A stretch of DNA of 64,000 nucleotides from assembly GCF_031951985.1 (NCBI RefSeq), contig NZ_JAVLVU010000001.1, forward strand, positions 3,782,001-3,846,000, read 5' to 3'. Source of the DNA: Mucilaginibacter terrae. Its GTDB lineage: Bacteria > Bacteroidota > Bacteroidia > Sphingobacteriales > Sphingobacteriaceae. The position numbers and the translations under genes were made by a program. The notes under the pieces were generated by a model. That model saw only the letters and a program-made list of their open reading frames with translations, made no database searches and was not told the origin of the DNA. The first letter of the stretch is position 1. Each line of letters begins with the position of its first letter. This document shows positions 33,847 to 42,355 of this stretch, one piece after another.

Positions 33847-34467
33847 TTATATTACAATTTGTGTTTGCTGTGCTTTTGCCGATCGATAATGTTGTTGAAA
33901 TGCCTGCTTCAATTCGTCAAGATTATTTATATCCTCAACGTAATTTTGAACATAAACGTTTACCGTTGGTTTTTTGTGCTCAAAATTTTCAATAAAAGTG
34001 TTGGCAAATACATACTGGAATTTGCCTGCCGCCTGCTTGATGATTTTTGTCAGTCCGCCTTCAAAATGAATATCGTTGGTAAAATTAGAATACAATTTAG
34101 CCTGCGGAAATACGAGCACCAGATTTTGCGGATTGTTTAACAACTCGGCCGTAAAGTTCAACGATTCGATCATCGACCGTGAATTTTTAAGCACCGAGTA
34201 AGCACCGAGGTATTTTAGGAAGAACACCTTTTTTACGGTGTCTTCGAGCACCATGACATGGAATTTTTTTTGGAACAGCAGGTTATTGAGCCAGTACAGC
34301 AAAAAACCATCCCACCAGCTGAAATGATTAGCCAGCAATAAAATCGATTTGCCGGCATCAACTTCGATAGTATTAAAATTAAACGCCCTGAAGTTTTTGC
34401 CAATAATATACCCAATGTAGCGGTGAAAGAAACCGCTGATGAGTTTGTTATTTTTGGGGTAGATCAT
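33847..34467 (-). CDS. Lysophospholipid-type (PlsC fold) acyltransferase 1 of the carotenoid block
   Basis: 206 residues. The HX4D motif is H48-FSWW-D53 in LLLANHFSWWDGFLLYW, the catalytic motif of glycerolipid acyltransferases. NLVLVFPQAKLYSNF contains the FPxG-like binding site with Ala in place of Gly. CruD of green sulfur bacteria acylates the carotenoid glycoside sugar and is a possible analogue. It starts after a 167-base gap with repeats and stops 2 bases before the glycosyltransferase start. It is paralogous to the next acyltransferase. Confidence 0.82.
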   Translation of the reverse strand: MIYPKNNKLISGFFHRYIGYIIGKNFRAFNFNTIEVDAGKSILLLANHFSWWDGFLLYWLNNLLFQKKFHVMVLEDTVKKVFFLKYLGAYSVLKNSRSMIESLNFTAELLNNPQNLVLVFPQAKLYSNFTNDIHFEGGLTKIIKQAAGKFQYVFANTFIENFEHKKPTVNVYVQNYVEDINNLDELKQAFQQHYRSAKAQQTQIVI

Positions 34468-34511
34468 GGTAGGGGCAAGATAAGGAAAATAGTGGTTTAT
34501 CTGTCCAGCGC

Positions 34512-34594
34512 TGTCATCTTGAACGATAGTGAGAGAACTTTTTGAGTTGATAAGCTAATCGCTTTGAAAAGATTTCTCGTTCTTCGAAATGACA
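34512..34594. repeat. Family B repeat, copy 2
   Basis: Begins TGTCATCTTGAACGATAGTG and ends TTTCTCGTTCTTCGAAATGACA, an imperfect palindrome. It lies in the gap between the two acyltransferase genes. Confidence 0.7.
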
Positions 34595-34610
34595 TATTTT
34601 ATTATACTTG

Positions 34611-34637
34611 CTCCCCCTTCAGGGGGCTGGGGGGTTA
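34611..34637. repeat. Family D C-rich repeat at an acyltransferase stop
   Basis: On the minus strand TAA-CCCCCCAGCCCCCTGAAGGGGGAG. The stop codon of acyltransferase 2 (34637-34635) is the first three bases; the hairpin CCCCCTGAAGGGGG follows. Confidence 0.8.
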
Positions 34638-35258
34638 ATGCTCCACATTAACCTGATTAGCCAAAGCCTGTTTATGAAAGCCGTTAATGTTTTCTACCAA
34701 CTCATTAAATGGTACTTCGCCAGCCACACCGCAATCAAACAAGTGAATAAACGCCGATGGTTTGAGGCTTTCGAAATAATCAATTAATACGCACGAGTAC
34801 ACAATTTGGCAAGGGCCTTTAATGTGTTTAATAAGGCGTTCGATACCTTTTTCGATGGATATGCTGGTGGCATGATTGGATACCAGTTCGCCCTGTGGGA
34901 AAACCACTACTAAGTTTTCGGGCGTGTTTAATAAATCGGCCGCGTAGTGTAATGATTTGAGCATTTCGCGGGTACCTTTCTCAATCGAAAATCCGCCGAA
35001 GAGGTTGAACAACATCCGCTTTTCAAGATGGTCGTGCTGCATCATTATGTACAGCTTGCGGTTGAGATGGTAGTAAGCCAGGTAATTACCAAAAAAGCCA
35101 TCCCACCAGCTAAAATGATTGCAAAGCAAAAGTACCGAATGCCCCGGCTTAGGCTCAAACGGCAAAACCACCACGCGGTTAAAGGCCTTACGCATACGGT
35201 AACGCATGTACACAGCAAACCAGTTGCTGAATAAGTTTACACGCCGGGCAGGTATCAT
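34635..35258 (-). CDS. Lysophospholipid-type (PlsC fold) acyltransferase 2 of the carotenoid block
   Basis: 207 residues, clearly paralogous to acyltransferase 1. The HX4D site is H48...D53 in LLLCNHFSWWDGFFGNY, and the binding motif is VVFPQGELVSNHATS with the intact FPQG. It overlaps the upstream alpha/beta hydrolase gene by 4 bases and ends at a family D repeat. Two such enzymes side by side suggest either acylation of two positions or one lipid and one carotenoid acceptor. Function is by analogy only. Confidence 0.82.
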   Translation of the reverse strand: MIPARRVNLFSNWFAVYMRYRMRKAFNRVVVLPFEPKPGHSVLLLCNHFSWWDGFFGNYLAYYHLNRKLYIMMQHDHLEKRMLFNLFGGFSIEKGTREMLKSLHYAADLLNTPENLVVVFPQGELVSNHATSISIEKGIERLIKHIKGPCQIVYSCVLIDYFESLKPSAFIHLFDCGVAGEVPFNELVENINGFHKQALANQVNVEH

Positions 35259-36073
35259 AAATTGTAATTTACCATATAATCATCTAACTGAGCAGTAACC
35301 AGCCAATGGCCTAAAGGTACCTCATGTACCACCGGGTTAGTTAACTTTTGTATAAAACCCGCTGCCGAGCTTTTAGGGAACAGCATATCATGCTTACCAA
35401 ATATCAGGTGGCATTTAATGTTATGTGCATTAATTTGGCTTGTTACCTTAACCACATCGGGCTGTAACTGTTTGATGAGGTTGAGGGTGTAATACACATC
35501 CTGCCGTTTTTGCGGCGTATCCATTTCGCTGTAAGCAATCTTGTAAAGGCTTTCGTCAATAAATCTTATACGGCGCAAGCCTTTTAACACACCCGGAGCC
35601 AGCCAGTTGCTTTTGGTTACAGTTTTAAACATCAGCTTACCGGCAGCATGGTGCATTAAAAAGTTAAAGCCTTTATATACCGATAATCCATCGGGTGCCA
35701 TGAGTATCACTTCTTCAATAAACTCCGGAAACTCTTCAACCAAAACCAGCGCCAGGTTGGCACCAATGGAGTAAGCCATTAAGCTGATGCGTTGGCGGCC
35801 ATGTGCTTTAAACCATTCTTCGAGGTAAGCGCGCATCATGGCTTTGGGCATACCGGCCAGTATTTGCTGCTCGGTCCAGTTTTCTATTTTAGTTTGGCCA
35901 TGAAAAAAGTGGTCGAAACTATAAACCCGGTACTGGGTAAGGATGGATTTTTGAAGTACCTCAAATTGCCTGCCCGTCATGCCATAGCCATGAAAAGCCA
36001 GCATAGGCTTTGCGCCTGCGCCATATTCATGATAATAAACCTGTCCTAAACCGGGTAGATGTAAAAACGCCAT
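35255..36073 (-). CDS. Alpha/beta-hydrolase fold protein
   Basis: 272 residues. Oxyanion segment FHGYGMTGRQFEVL (~28-41), nucleophile S102 in SLMAYSIGANLALVL (AYSIG variant of GxSxG), putative acid in LIFGKHDMLFP and His in VPLGHWLVT. Cytoplasmic, no signal peptide. It overlaps the acyltransferase 2 gene by 4 bases, so it belongs to the carotenoid-tailoring operon. It could be a thioesterase or esterase that edits acyl groups, but no substrate can be stated. Confidence 0.85.
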   Translation of the reverse strand: MAFLHLPGLGQVYYHEYGAGAKPMLAFHGYGMTGRQFEVLQKSILTQYRVYSFDHFFHGQTKIENWTEQQILAGMPKAMMRAYLEEWFKAHGRQRISLMAYSIGANLALVLVEEFPEFIEEVILMAPDGLSVYKGFNFLMHHAAGKLMFKTVTKSNWLAPGVLKGLRRIRFIDESLYKIAYSEMDTPQKRQDVYYTLNLIKQLQPDVVKVTSQINAHNIKCHLIFGKHDMLFPKSSAAGFIQKLTNPVVHEVPLGHWLVTAQLDDYMVNYNL

Positions 36074-36156
36074 AAACAGGCAATATTAATTATTATTTCG
36101 GAGTTGTTTATTATTTCGAATGTTCAATTTCGAATTTTATACAGCTTGTATCATTG

Positions 36157-36242
36157 TGTCATTGCGAGCGATAGCGTGGCAATCTCCTCATGCAAAGTTG
36201 TTCAGCTTTTCGACGGAGATTGCTTCGTACCTCGCAATGACA
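36157..36242. repeat. Family A palindrome, copy 3 (left arm degenerate)
   Basis: TGTCATTGCGAGCGATAGCG at the left; the right arm is GGAGATTGCTTCGTACCTCG ending in CAATGACA. The right arm matches copies 1, 2 and 4, while the left has diverged. It lies between crtD and the hydrolase gene. Flanking sequence (TTCGAATGTTCAATTTCGAATTT) resembles that beside copy 1. Confidence 0.8.
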
Positions 36243-36262
36243 TGTAGTGTAGAAATTCGAAA

Positions 36263-37735
36263 TCAATCCACCCATTCACTCACGATCCTACCCGATAGCA
36301 ACGCCAGCGGAATACCGCCGCCAGGGTGAACACTGCCTCCGCAGAAGTAGAGGTTTTTTATTTTGGATGAACGGTTGGCGTGGCGCAAAAACGCCGCAAA
36401 CTGGCTATTTGAGCTGGTGCCGTATAAGGAGCCTTGGTATGATGAGGTACGGCTTTCGATACTGCGCGGGTCGAGAATGCTTTCGGATTCAATGAGTGGG
36501 GTAATATTTTCGCCCAATTGCGCCGATAGTTTTTTGATGATGTTTTGACGGGCTTCTTTTATCAGCTCATCCCAATTTTGGCCGGTATTGGCCGGTACAT
36601 TAATCATCGTAAACCAGTTTTCGTGGCCTGCTGGAGCATCCGTTTGTTGGTGTTTTGAGCTGATGTTAAGGTAAACGGTAGGGTCTTGGTGAATGCTTTT
36701 TTGTTTCCAAATGGCATTAAACTCGGCCTCGTAATCGGCACTGAAAAAGATGTTATGCAAATCCAACTGGTCGAACTGCTTTTTAATTCCCCAGTAAAAT
36801 ATCAGTGCCGAACTGCTGCGTTCCTGATTCAGTATTTTTTCGGGGAATAGCTGCGGGTGTTTGTTAAGCAACTTACGGTAGGTAAACCAAACATCCATGT
36901 TCGAGACCACTACATCGGCACCAATAAAATCATCATTAACTTTAATACCTGATGCTTTTTTTCCGGCAAGTACAATTTCATCAATAGGGAAATTATAATG
37001 AAACTGCACGCCTGATTCTTCGGCCAGTTTAACCAAGCTGCTGATAATGCTGTACATGCCACCCTTTGGAAAGTAGGCACCAAAGTGCTGCTCCAAATGC
37101 GGAATTACATTCAGCGTAGCCGGAGCCTGGTATGGGTTCGAGCCATTGTAAGTAGCATACCGGTCGTAAAACTGCACCAGCCGCTTGTCTTTAAAAAAGC
37201 TTTGATTGGCCGCGTTCATAGTGCGAAAGGCATCTATCTGGAAAAGCCTGAGTATTGATTTTAGCGTTTTACTGCTGAGGTAAGTTTGCAGCCGGTGTAA
37301 TGATTGCTCTAAGAAAACGTGATTGGTAATATCGTAAATACGTGCGCTGTTGCGGTTGTATTGATTGATGGCTTCGGCAGTTTCGCCTGTTTGTAGTTTT
37401 ATTTCCGCAGCAAATTTATCTGGGTCGGCATAGGCTTTAAGTCGGCTGCCATCGGGATAAAAGTAATTACAAACTACATCGAGCTTTTGGTAGGTAAAAT
37501 AATCTTTAGGGTTTTTACCGGCCAGTTTAAAAAGTTCATCCACATATTGCGGCATGGTAAACAGGCTGGGGCCGGCATCAAAGCGGTAGCCTTGCTGTTC
37601 AAATTCCGATAGCTTGCCGCCCGGGTAGCTGTTGGCTTCAAAAACCTGTACATGGTAACCCTTTACCGCCAGGCGAATAGCCGTGGCAATACCGGCAATA
37701 CCTGCGCCTATAATAAGTGCTTGGGGTTGTGGCAT
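36263..37735 (-). CDS. crtD: Carotenoid desaturase, CrtD-type (1-hydroxycarotenoid 3,4-desaturase; CrtI family)
   Basis: 490 residues. FAD-binding GxGxxG at 10-15 in LIIGAGIAGIATA, followed by FEANSYPGGKLSEFEQQGYR and FDAGPSLFTMP, the CrtI-family N-terminus. The C-terminal FAD motif is NLYFCGGSVHPGGGIPLALL. The form GSVHPGGGIPL distinguishes CrtD-like desaturases from phytoene desaturase CrtI (usually THPGAGVPG). With CruF this predicts 1'-hydroxy-3',4'-didehydro carotenoids of the torulene type. If it were CrtI, a crtB partner would be expected next to it, and none is seen. Confidence 0.85.
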   Translation of the reverse strand: MPQPQALIIGAGIAGIATAIRLAVKGYHVQVFEANSYPGGKLSEFEQQGYRFDAGPSLFTMPQYVDELFKLAGKNPKDYFTYQKLDVVCNYFYPDGSRLKAYADPDKFAAEIKLQTGETAEAINQYNRNSARIYDITNHVFLEQSLHRLQTYLSSKTLKSILRLFQIDAFRTMNAANQSFFKDKRLVQFYDRYATYNGSNPYQAPATLNVIPHLEQHFGAYFPKGGMYSIISSLVKLAEESGVQFHYNFPIDEIVLAGKKASGIKVNDDFIGADVVVSNMDVWFTYRKLLNKHPQLFPEKILNQERSSSALIFYWGIKKQFDQLDLHNIFFSADYEAEFNAIWKQKSIHQDPTVYLNISSKHQQTDAPAGHENWFTMINVPANTGQNWDELIKEARQNIIKKLSAQLGENITPLIESESILDPRSIESRTSSYQGSLYGTSSNSQFAAFLRHANRSSKIKNLYFCGGSVHPGGGIPLALLSGRIVSEWVD

Positions 37736-37750
37736 GGCGCAAGGGGCTAT

Positions 37751-38236
37751 TTAGTTGGCCATTTCGGCCTGTATGGCACGCAAAAAATCGTTGCTGTGTA
37801 ACGAGCCAATGATGTAAACAAGGCCGTCGCGGTCGGTAAGGTGAATGGCCTCGCTGCCTGCGGTGTAGAAGCGTATGGTGCCTTTGCTGTGCAGGTTATA
37901 TACCGGGTTATTCACCAGGTAGCGGCTATAGCTGCCTTTTTCGGCTTTTACAATGCTGTTGAGGTCTATTTTAACCAGCTTGGTGGTCCACAGCCCGCTA
38001 AGTAATATACTTTTATTTTGAACGCGGATGGTAAAGTGCACCACAAAACCCAGGATAATAGAGATGATAACGATACCAAAACCTACTACAAGCAGCAAAT
38101 CGGCATTGCGCTCGTTAGCATCGGTAAAAAAGAAAATGGCGAAACACAACATGGCCAGCACCAGCCGTATGGTAACCGGAATCCACTCGCGGCCAAGGTA
38201 TTGCTTTTCAATATAAACCGGTTTCGTATCAGTCAT
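37751..38236 (-). CDS. PH-domain-like membrane protein
   Basis: 161 residues. Two adjacent membrane helices (~16-34 and 42-64, MLCFAIFFFTDAN and VGFGIVIISIILGFVVHF), then a beta-rich part (IRVQNKSILLSGLWTTKLVK, then GTIRFYTAGSEAIHLTDRDG) that resembles bacterial PH (bPH2/YdbS-like) domains. It ends 15 bases upstream of crtD and follows tilS by 6 bases, so it is co-transcribed with both. No function is known for this group. Confidence 0.75.
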   Translation of the reverse strand: MTDTKPVYIEKQYLGREWIPVTIRLVLAMLCFAIFFFTDANERNADLLLVVGFGIVIISIILGFVVHFTIRVQNKSILLSGLWTTKLVKIDLNSIVKAEKGSYSRYLVNNPVYNLHSKGTIRFYTAGSEAIHLTDRDGLVYIIGSLHSNDFLRAIQAEMAN

Positions 38237-38242
38237 GGGCTA

Positions 38243-39571
38243 TTATAATAATTCGAAGATAGCAACTTTTTTAGTTTGAGGAGTTAATTTATAGCGGTCG
38301 TCCAGCCGGTAGCCCGCTATCCATATCATATCGCCGTTGCCATTCACTAAAACCGGTATGCGTGATTTTTGATGGAGTGGTACTTTCCGGCTTACAAAAA
38401 AGTCGCTCAACTTTTTACGCCCTTGCATACCCAGCGGTATAAAATAATCGCCCTCCTGCCAACTCCTGATGGTAAGCGGGTAAACCAATGTATCGGCATC
38501 GGTAACGGTGATGTATTTATTGTCGGGTATGTCGGTTAAACCATTAAGGTAAGTAATCTTTAAAGTTTGGCCATTGTAAACAGCCTGTTCATCATCTTGA
38601 TAAATAGATACCGATGCATTCTCGTTACCCAATTGCGGGGCAAGTATCAGCTTATCCCTATCCAGAATGAGCATATGCGTAGCCGATTCAAATATCCGTC
38701 CGCTATGTTTGTCGAGTGATGCAATGAGGTCGACTATTGTTGTATCGTTAAATCCATAATCTTTTAATAACGCCGATAAAAGTAGTTTTTGAGGATGCAG
38801 TTGCTTAACGCCTTCAATAGATATATGCACTTCGTTACCATATTCAACCCAAAGTTGCTGTTTAACTAATGCTACCTGTTGTTCGAGCAGCTGTTCCAGT
38901 TCCCTGAAATGGCTGAGGTTCCGTTCAAAAGTTTGCTCCAGGTTAGGATTTAACTCTTTAAGCTTTGGGATAACCTCGTGCCTGAGTTTGTTGCGGGCAT
39001 ACTTGGTAGATGCGTTGGAGCTGTCCTCACGGTAAGCTAATTGGTTTTGGCTAATCAGCGTCTGAATTTCTTCCCGCGTTAAAAATAGTAATGGCCTTAC
39101 CCACTGGTTGTTTTTGGGTAAAATGCCATGCAAGCCGGCAATTCCGGTACCGCGTGTAAGGTTTAACAATATAGTTTCAATTGCATCGTTTTGGTGGTGT
39201 GCCAGCGCAACGGCAGCGTAATTATGCGCTTGTTGCAATTGCTCAAACCACTGGTAACGGAGCTCGCGGGCGGCCATTTGTATAGATAGCTTTTGCTCGC
39301 GGGCGTAGGCCGAAGTATCAAAATTGATGGTATGAAATTCAACGCCCGTATCATGAGCCAGTTGGCGGCAAAACTGCTGATCAGCATTGGCATCGGAACC
39401 TCGCAGCTGAAAATTGCAATGGGCAATGGCAAACGGGTAACCGGCAGCTTTTAATAAATGCACCATCAGTACCGAATCCATACCGCCGCTTACGGCAGCA
39501 AGCACCGGAACACCAGTTTTAAAGAGCTGGTTTTGTTGTATAAAATCTTTAAAACGTTCCACCGGCAGCAT
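38243..39571 (-). CDS. tilS: tRNA(Ile)-lysidine synthetase
   Basis: 442 residues from ATG 39571. TilS attaches lysine to C34 of tRNA-Ile(CAU), changing AUG to AUA decoding. The PP-loop SGGMDS is at residues 28-33 in VLAAVSGGMDSVLMVHLLKA, followed by IAHCNFQLRGSDANADQ. RDDRYKLTPQTKK marks the TilC-like C-terminus. A longer reading starts 11 codons earlier at 39604; ATG 39571 is chosen because the product then begins MLPVERFKDF, as in close relatives, and because a -7 box covers 39575-39582. Confidence 0.92.
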   Translation of the reverse strand: MLPVERFKDFIQQNQLFKTGVPVLAAVSGGMDSVLMVHLLKAAGYPFAIAHCNFQLRGSDANADQQFCRQLAHDTGVEFHTINFDTSAYAREQKLSIQMAARELRYQWFEQLQQAHNYAAVALAHHQNDAIETILLNLTRGTGIAGLHGILPKNNQWVRPLLFLTREEIQTLISQNQLAYREDSSNASTKYARNKLRHEVIPKLKELNPNLEQTFERNLSHFRELEQLLEQQVALVKQQLWVEYGNEVHISIEGVKQLHPQKLLLSALLKDYGFNDTTIVDLIASLDKHSGRIFESATHMLILDRDKLILAPQLGNENASVSIYQDDEQAVYNGQTLKITYLNGLTDIPDNKYITVTDADTLVYPLTIRSWQEGDYFIPLGMQGRKKLSDFFVSRKVPLHQKSRIPVLVNGNGDMIWIAGYRLDDRYKLTPQTKKVAIFELL

Positions 39572-39574
39572 TGC

Positions 39575-39582
39575 CAAAATTA
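39575..39582 (-). promoter_or_regulatory. -7 promoter box abutting the tilS start
   Basis: TAATTTTG (minus strand) lies 3 bases before the ATG at 39571, predicting a leaderless tilS mRNA. It conflicts with the longer start at 39604. Confidence 0.4.
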
Positions 39583-39621
39583 TTAATTTAATAAGCGCAT
39601 CCAAACAGCTAATTTTACAGC

Positions 39622-41994
39622 GTGAGAAAATATCTCTTTACATACATCCTGTTAATCGTGGCGGTGGCTGCAATGGCCCAGCGTAAGCCTAAAACAACTA
39701 TTGTTAAAATTTTAAGTTCAACCAGTTCGGTGGGTGTTAAAATAAATGGTGAGGATGTGCTCAAAGTTTACAAAGGGGTATTTCAGCAGGAAAGCACAAC
39801 ACTGCGCTCAGACAGTGCCTACTTTTATCAGAAGCGAAACTCATTTGATGCATTTGGCAACGTAAATATAAACCAGGGCGATACGCTGAACGTGTATGGC
39901 GATAAGCTGTATTATAATGGCAATACCCACGTAGCCCTTGTTACCGACAATGTGCGTATGGTTGACCGCGACGCCACCCTTACCACCAATTATTTAACCT
40001 ACAATACGGCCACCAAAATTGGTACTTACACCGGTGGGGGTAAGCTGGTTAATAAAGATAACACCCTGGTAAGCCAAAATGGGTACTATTTTTCGGGTTC
40101 GCGCGATGCCTATTTCAGGTACAATGTAGTTTTAACTACTGTTGACGCAATTATAAAAACGGATACCCTGCGCTATAACTCAGGTACTCGTATATCATAC
40201 TTTTACGGTCCCACGCACATTTATGGTAAAGATAAAGACACGCTTTATACAGAAAAGGGCGAGTACCACACCATTACCGAGCAGGCTTTTTTTAGCAAGA
40301 ACAATCAATACACCCAAACCTCAAAATCATTAAAAGGAGATAGCCTGTTTTACGACCGCCTTAAAGGATATGGCCGTGCAGTAAGGAATGTTACTTTTAA
40401 TGATAATGAGCAAAAGGTAACCATTAAGGGGCACCTGGGCACTTATTACCGTGCCGAAGACCGCGCCGTGGTAACGCAAAACCCTTACGTAATTATGGTG
40501 ACGGAGGATAAAGACACCACCAAAGCCGATACCGTTATTGACGCTGCACCCATAATTGCGAAGAAGGATAAAACTGCCGTAGCTAAAAAAACGCCACCTG
40601 TTGTAAAAGGTAAGCCGGCTACTAATAAAGCCACCGACGAGACCACCGCAGTAACTGATTCTACAACGGTTAAGCCCGCACCCAAAATTAAACGCGATAC
40701 CATATACTGGGGAGCCGATACCCTCGAAACCCGTATTGTAACTTACAAAGTGCTGCGCGAATTGCAGGAAAAAATGCGACAGGCCGGAATAAAAGACACA
40801 TCACTTAAAGACAAGTCGCAAACCGTCAAGAAAATACCGTTAAAGCTATCTACCACTAAAAATTTGATAGCCATGCCACCGGCGGGTATTAAAATGGATA
40901 CCAGCTTTTTTAAATCAGAGTACTTTGGCAAACCTAAAAAAACGGTAGTTGATAGTGCTAAATTGAAAAAGGCTTTGGCCGACTCGCTGCCTAAAAAGGC
41001 AAAAATGATTAAAGATATCAGCGCTAAAAAGCTAACAACTACTCCAAAGGTTGTAAAGCTTGATTCGGTTTACCTGCAGCGTAAGTTCGATTTAAAAGAT
41101 ACCGCGCGCATACGTATTTTAACGGCTCATCATAACTCAAAAATTTTCAAGTCGGATCTGCAGGCCAAAGCCGATTCGATGTTTTACAGTTATGCCGACT
41201 CTACCATGCGCATGTTCGTAGCCCCTATACTTTGGACGCAGGGTTCGCAAATTTCGGGAGATACGATATACTTTCAGCTTAAGAACAAAAAGCTGGATAA
41301 TATGGATGTATGGCCCTCGGCGCTTACCGTAAATATTGAGGGTACAGATTCTACGTATTTTAACCAGGTGGCCGGTAAAAAAATACGGGGTTACTTTGTG
41401 AGCAATAAGCTGCAGCGCATGTTTGTAGATGGTAATGCCGAAACCATTTACTTTAACCGCGACAGCACCAAAAAAGTAACCGAAATGATGCGCTCGGTAA
41501 GTAGCCGCATACGCGTGAATTTTAAAGATAACAAAGCCGAAAACGTTACCCTGTACACCAAGGTTGGTCAGGATATTTACCCGGTTGATAAAACAAAGGA
41601 TGATGATAAAATATTAAAAGGCTTTTTATGGAAACCCAAAGAACGCCCGGCAAATAAGGAAGCTATTACGTCGCCGGTAAGAGTAAAGAAGATCACACCT
41701 GCTAAGAAGCCTGCAACAAAGGCACCGCCCGGAAAAGGCAAGGTAACCCCTGCAATCGGCAAGAAAACCGCCCCTGCCGATTCATCCCAAGGCAAGCCGC
41801 TTAAACCCGACTCGGCAGCCCTGAATGGCAGGCCCATGCGCCCCGATTCAGCGGGAAGCGAATCGGTAGCTGATACAGTAATTAAAGCTAAAACCGCACC
41901 TGCCAAACCATTGGTTCCACCAGCCGACAGTACCAAAAGGAAATTGGTAAGAGATACCACAGCAGCAATAAAAAAGCCCAAAGAACAAGAGTAA
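39622..41994 (+). CDS. Large OstA/LptA-like protein with low-complexity C-terminus
   Basis: 790 residues with a GTG start. Signal peptide 1-19 (AMA-Q). The first ~290 residues carry repeated LptA/OstA beta-jellyroll units: LRSDSAYFYQKRNSFDAFGN, GDTLNVYGDKLYYNGNTHVA, DTLRYNSGTRISYFYGPTHI. A Lys/Pro/Thr-rich linker (~300-480) leads to a second beta region (~490-680, SKIFKSDLQAKADSMFYSYA), and a disordered Lys/Pro/Ala-rich tail ends ...KKPKEQE. Such proteins act in lipopolysaccharide transport across the periplasm. Bacteroidota versions are longer than E. coli LptA (185 aa). It is divergent from tilS. Confidence 0.85.
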   Translation: MRKYLFTYILLIVAVAAMAQRKPKTTIVKILSSTSSVGVKINGEDVLKVYKGVFQQESTTLRSDSAYFYQKRNSFDAFGNVNINQGDTLNVYGDKLYYNGNTHVALVTDNVRMVDRDATLTTNYLTYNTATKIGTYTGGGKLVNKDNTLVSQNGYYFSGSRDAYFRYNVVLTTVDAIIKTDTLRYNSGTRISYFYGPTHIYGKDKDTLYTEKGEYHTITEQAFFSKNNQYTQTSKSLKGDSLFYDRLKGYGRAVRNVTFNDNEQKVTIKGHLGTYYRAEDRAVVTQNPYVIMVTEDKDTTKADTVIDAAPIIAKKDKTAVAKKTPPVVKGKPATNKATDETTAVTDSTTVKPAPKIKRDTIYWGADTLETRIVTYKVLRELQEKMRQAGIKDTSLKDKSQTVKKIPLKLSTTKNLIAMPPAGIKMDTSFFKSEYFGKPKKTVVDSAKLKKALADSLPKKAKMIKDISAKKLTTTPKVVKLDSVYLQRKFDLKDTARIRILTAHHNSKIFKSDLQAKADSMFYSYADSTMRMFVAPILWTQGSQISGDTIYFQLKNKKLDNMDVWPSALTVNIEGTDSTYFNQVAGKKIRGYFVSNKLQRMFVDGNAETIYFNRDSTKKVTEMMRSVSSRIRVNFKDNKAENVTLYTKVGQDIYPVDKTKDDDKILKGFLWKPKERPANKEAITSPVRVKKITPAKKPATKAPPGKGKVTPAIGKKTAPADSSQGKPLKPDSAALNGRPMRPDSAGSESVADTVIKAKTAPAKPLVPPADSTKRKLVRDTTAAIKKPKEQE

Positions 41995-42014
41995 GCAAAG
42001 AAAATATCCCGTAG

Positions 42015-42257
42015 GGCAATGTTCATTAAGTTAAGAAAGAAGACGCCTGTGAGGACACAGGCATCGGCTAACCCGCCGTGGTCTGTGTCCTCACAGACCA
42101 CTTTACTGATATCATATCTTGCATAAATAGAAACTATCTATCCTTAACTTAATGACATTGCCTCGTTAGAGGCTACCCATCAAATTTCAAGGGTAGCCTC
42201 TAACGAGGCATAAATTCATTTACAATGGTTGCTATAAATAGGTAGCTCCTACGGAGC
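42015..42257. repeat. Nested inverted repeats in the 361-base gap after the OstA-like gene
   Basis: No gene lies in 41995-42355. An outer inverted repeat GGCAATGTTCATTAAGTTAA (42015-42035) pairs with CTTAACTTAATGACATTGCC (42143-42162) with one extra base. Within it, CTGTGAGGACACAG (42047-42060) pairs with CTGTGTCCTCACAG (42083-42096). Adjacent, TGCCTCGTTAGAGGCTACCC (42159-42178) pairs perfectly with GGGTAGCCTCTAACGAGGCA (42191-42210) across a 12-base loop. A short GCTCC-TAC-GGAGC palindrome follows (42245-42257). No ORF longer than shadows lies within. Confidence 0.82.
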
Positions 42258-42355
42258 ATAATTGCCTAAGGTGAAACACTTGCACTCAAACCCTCGCTCC
42301 CCGCCCCTAAGATCTCCGCTCCTCATCTTGGCTCTTGATTCCTGACTCTCTCCCC

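Noticed and set aside
36263..37735. Phytoene desaturase CrtI for the 490-aa desaturase
   Set aside because: The C-terminal motif is GSVHPGGGIPL, which fits CrtD, crtB is not adjacent, and cruF is in the same block.
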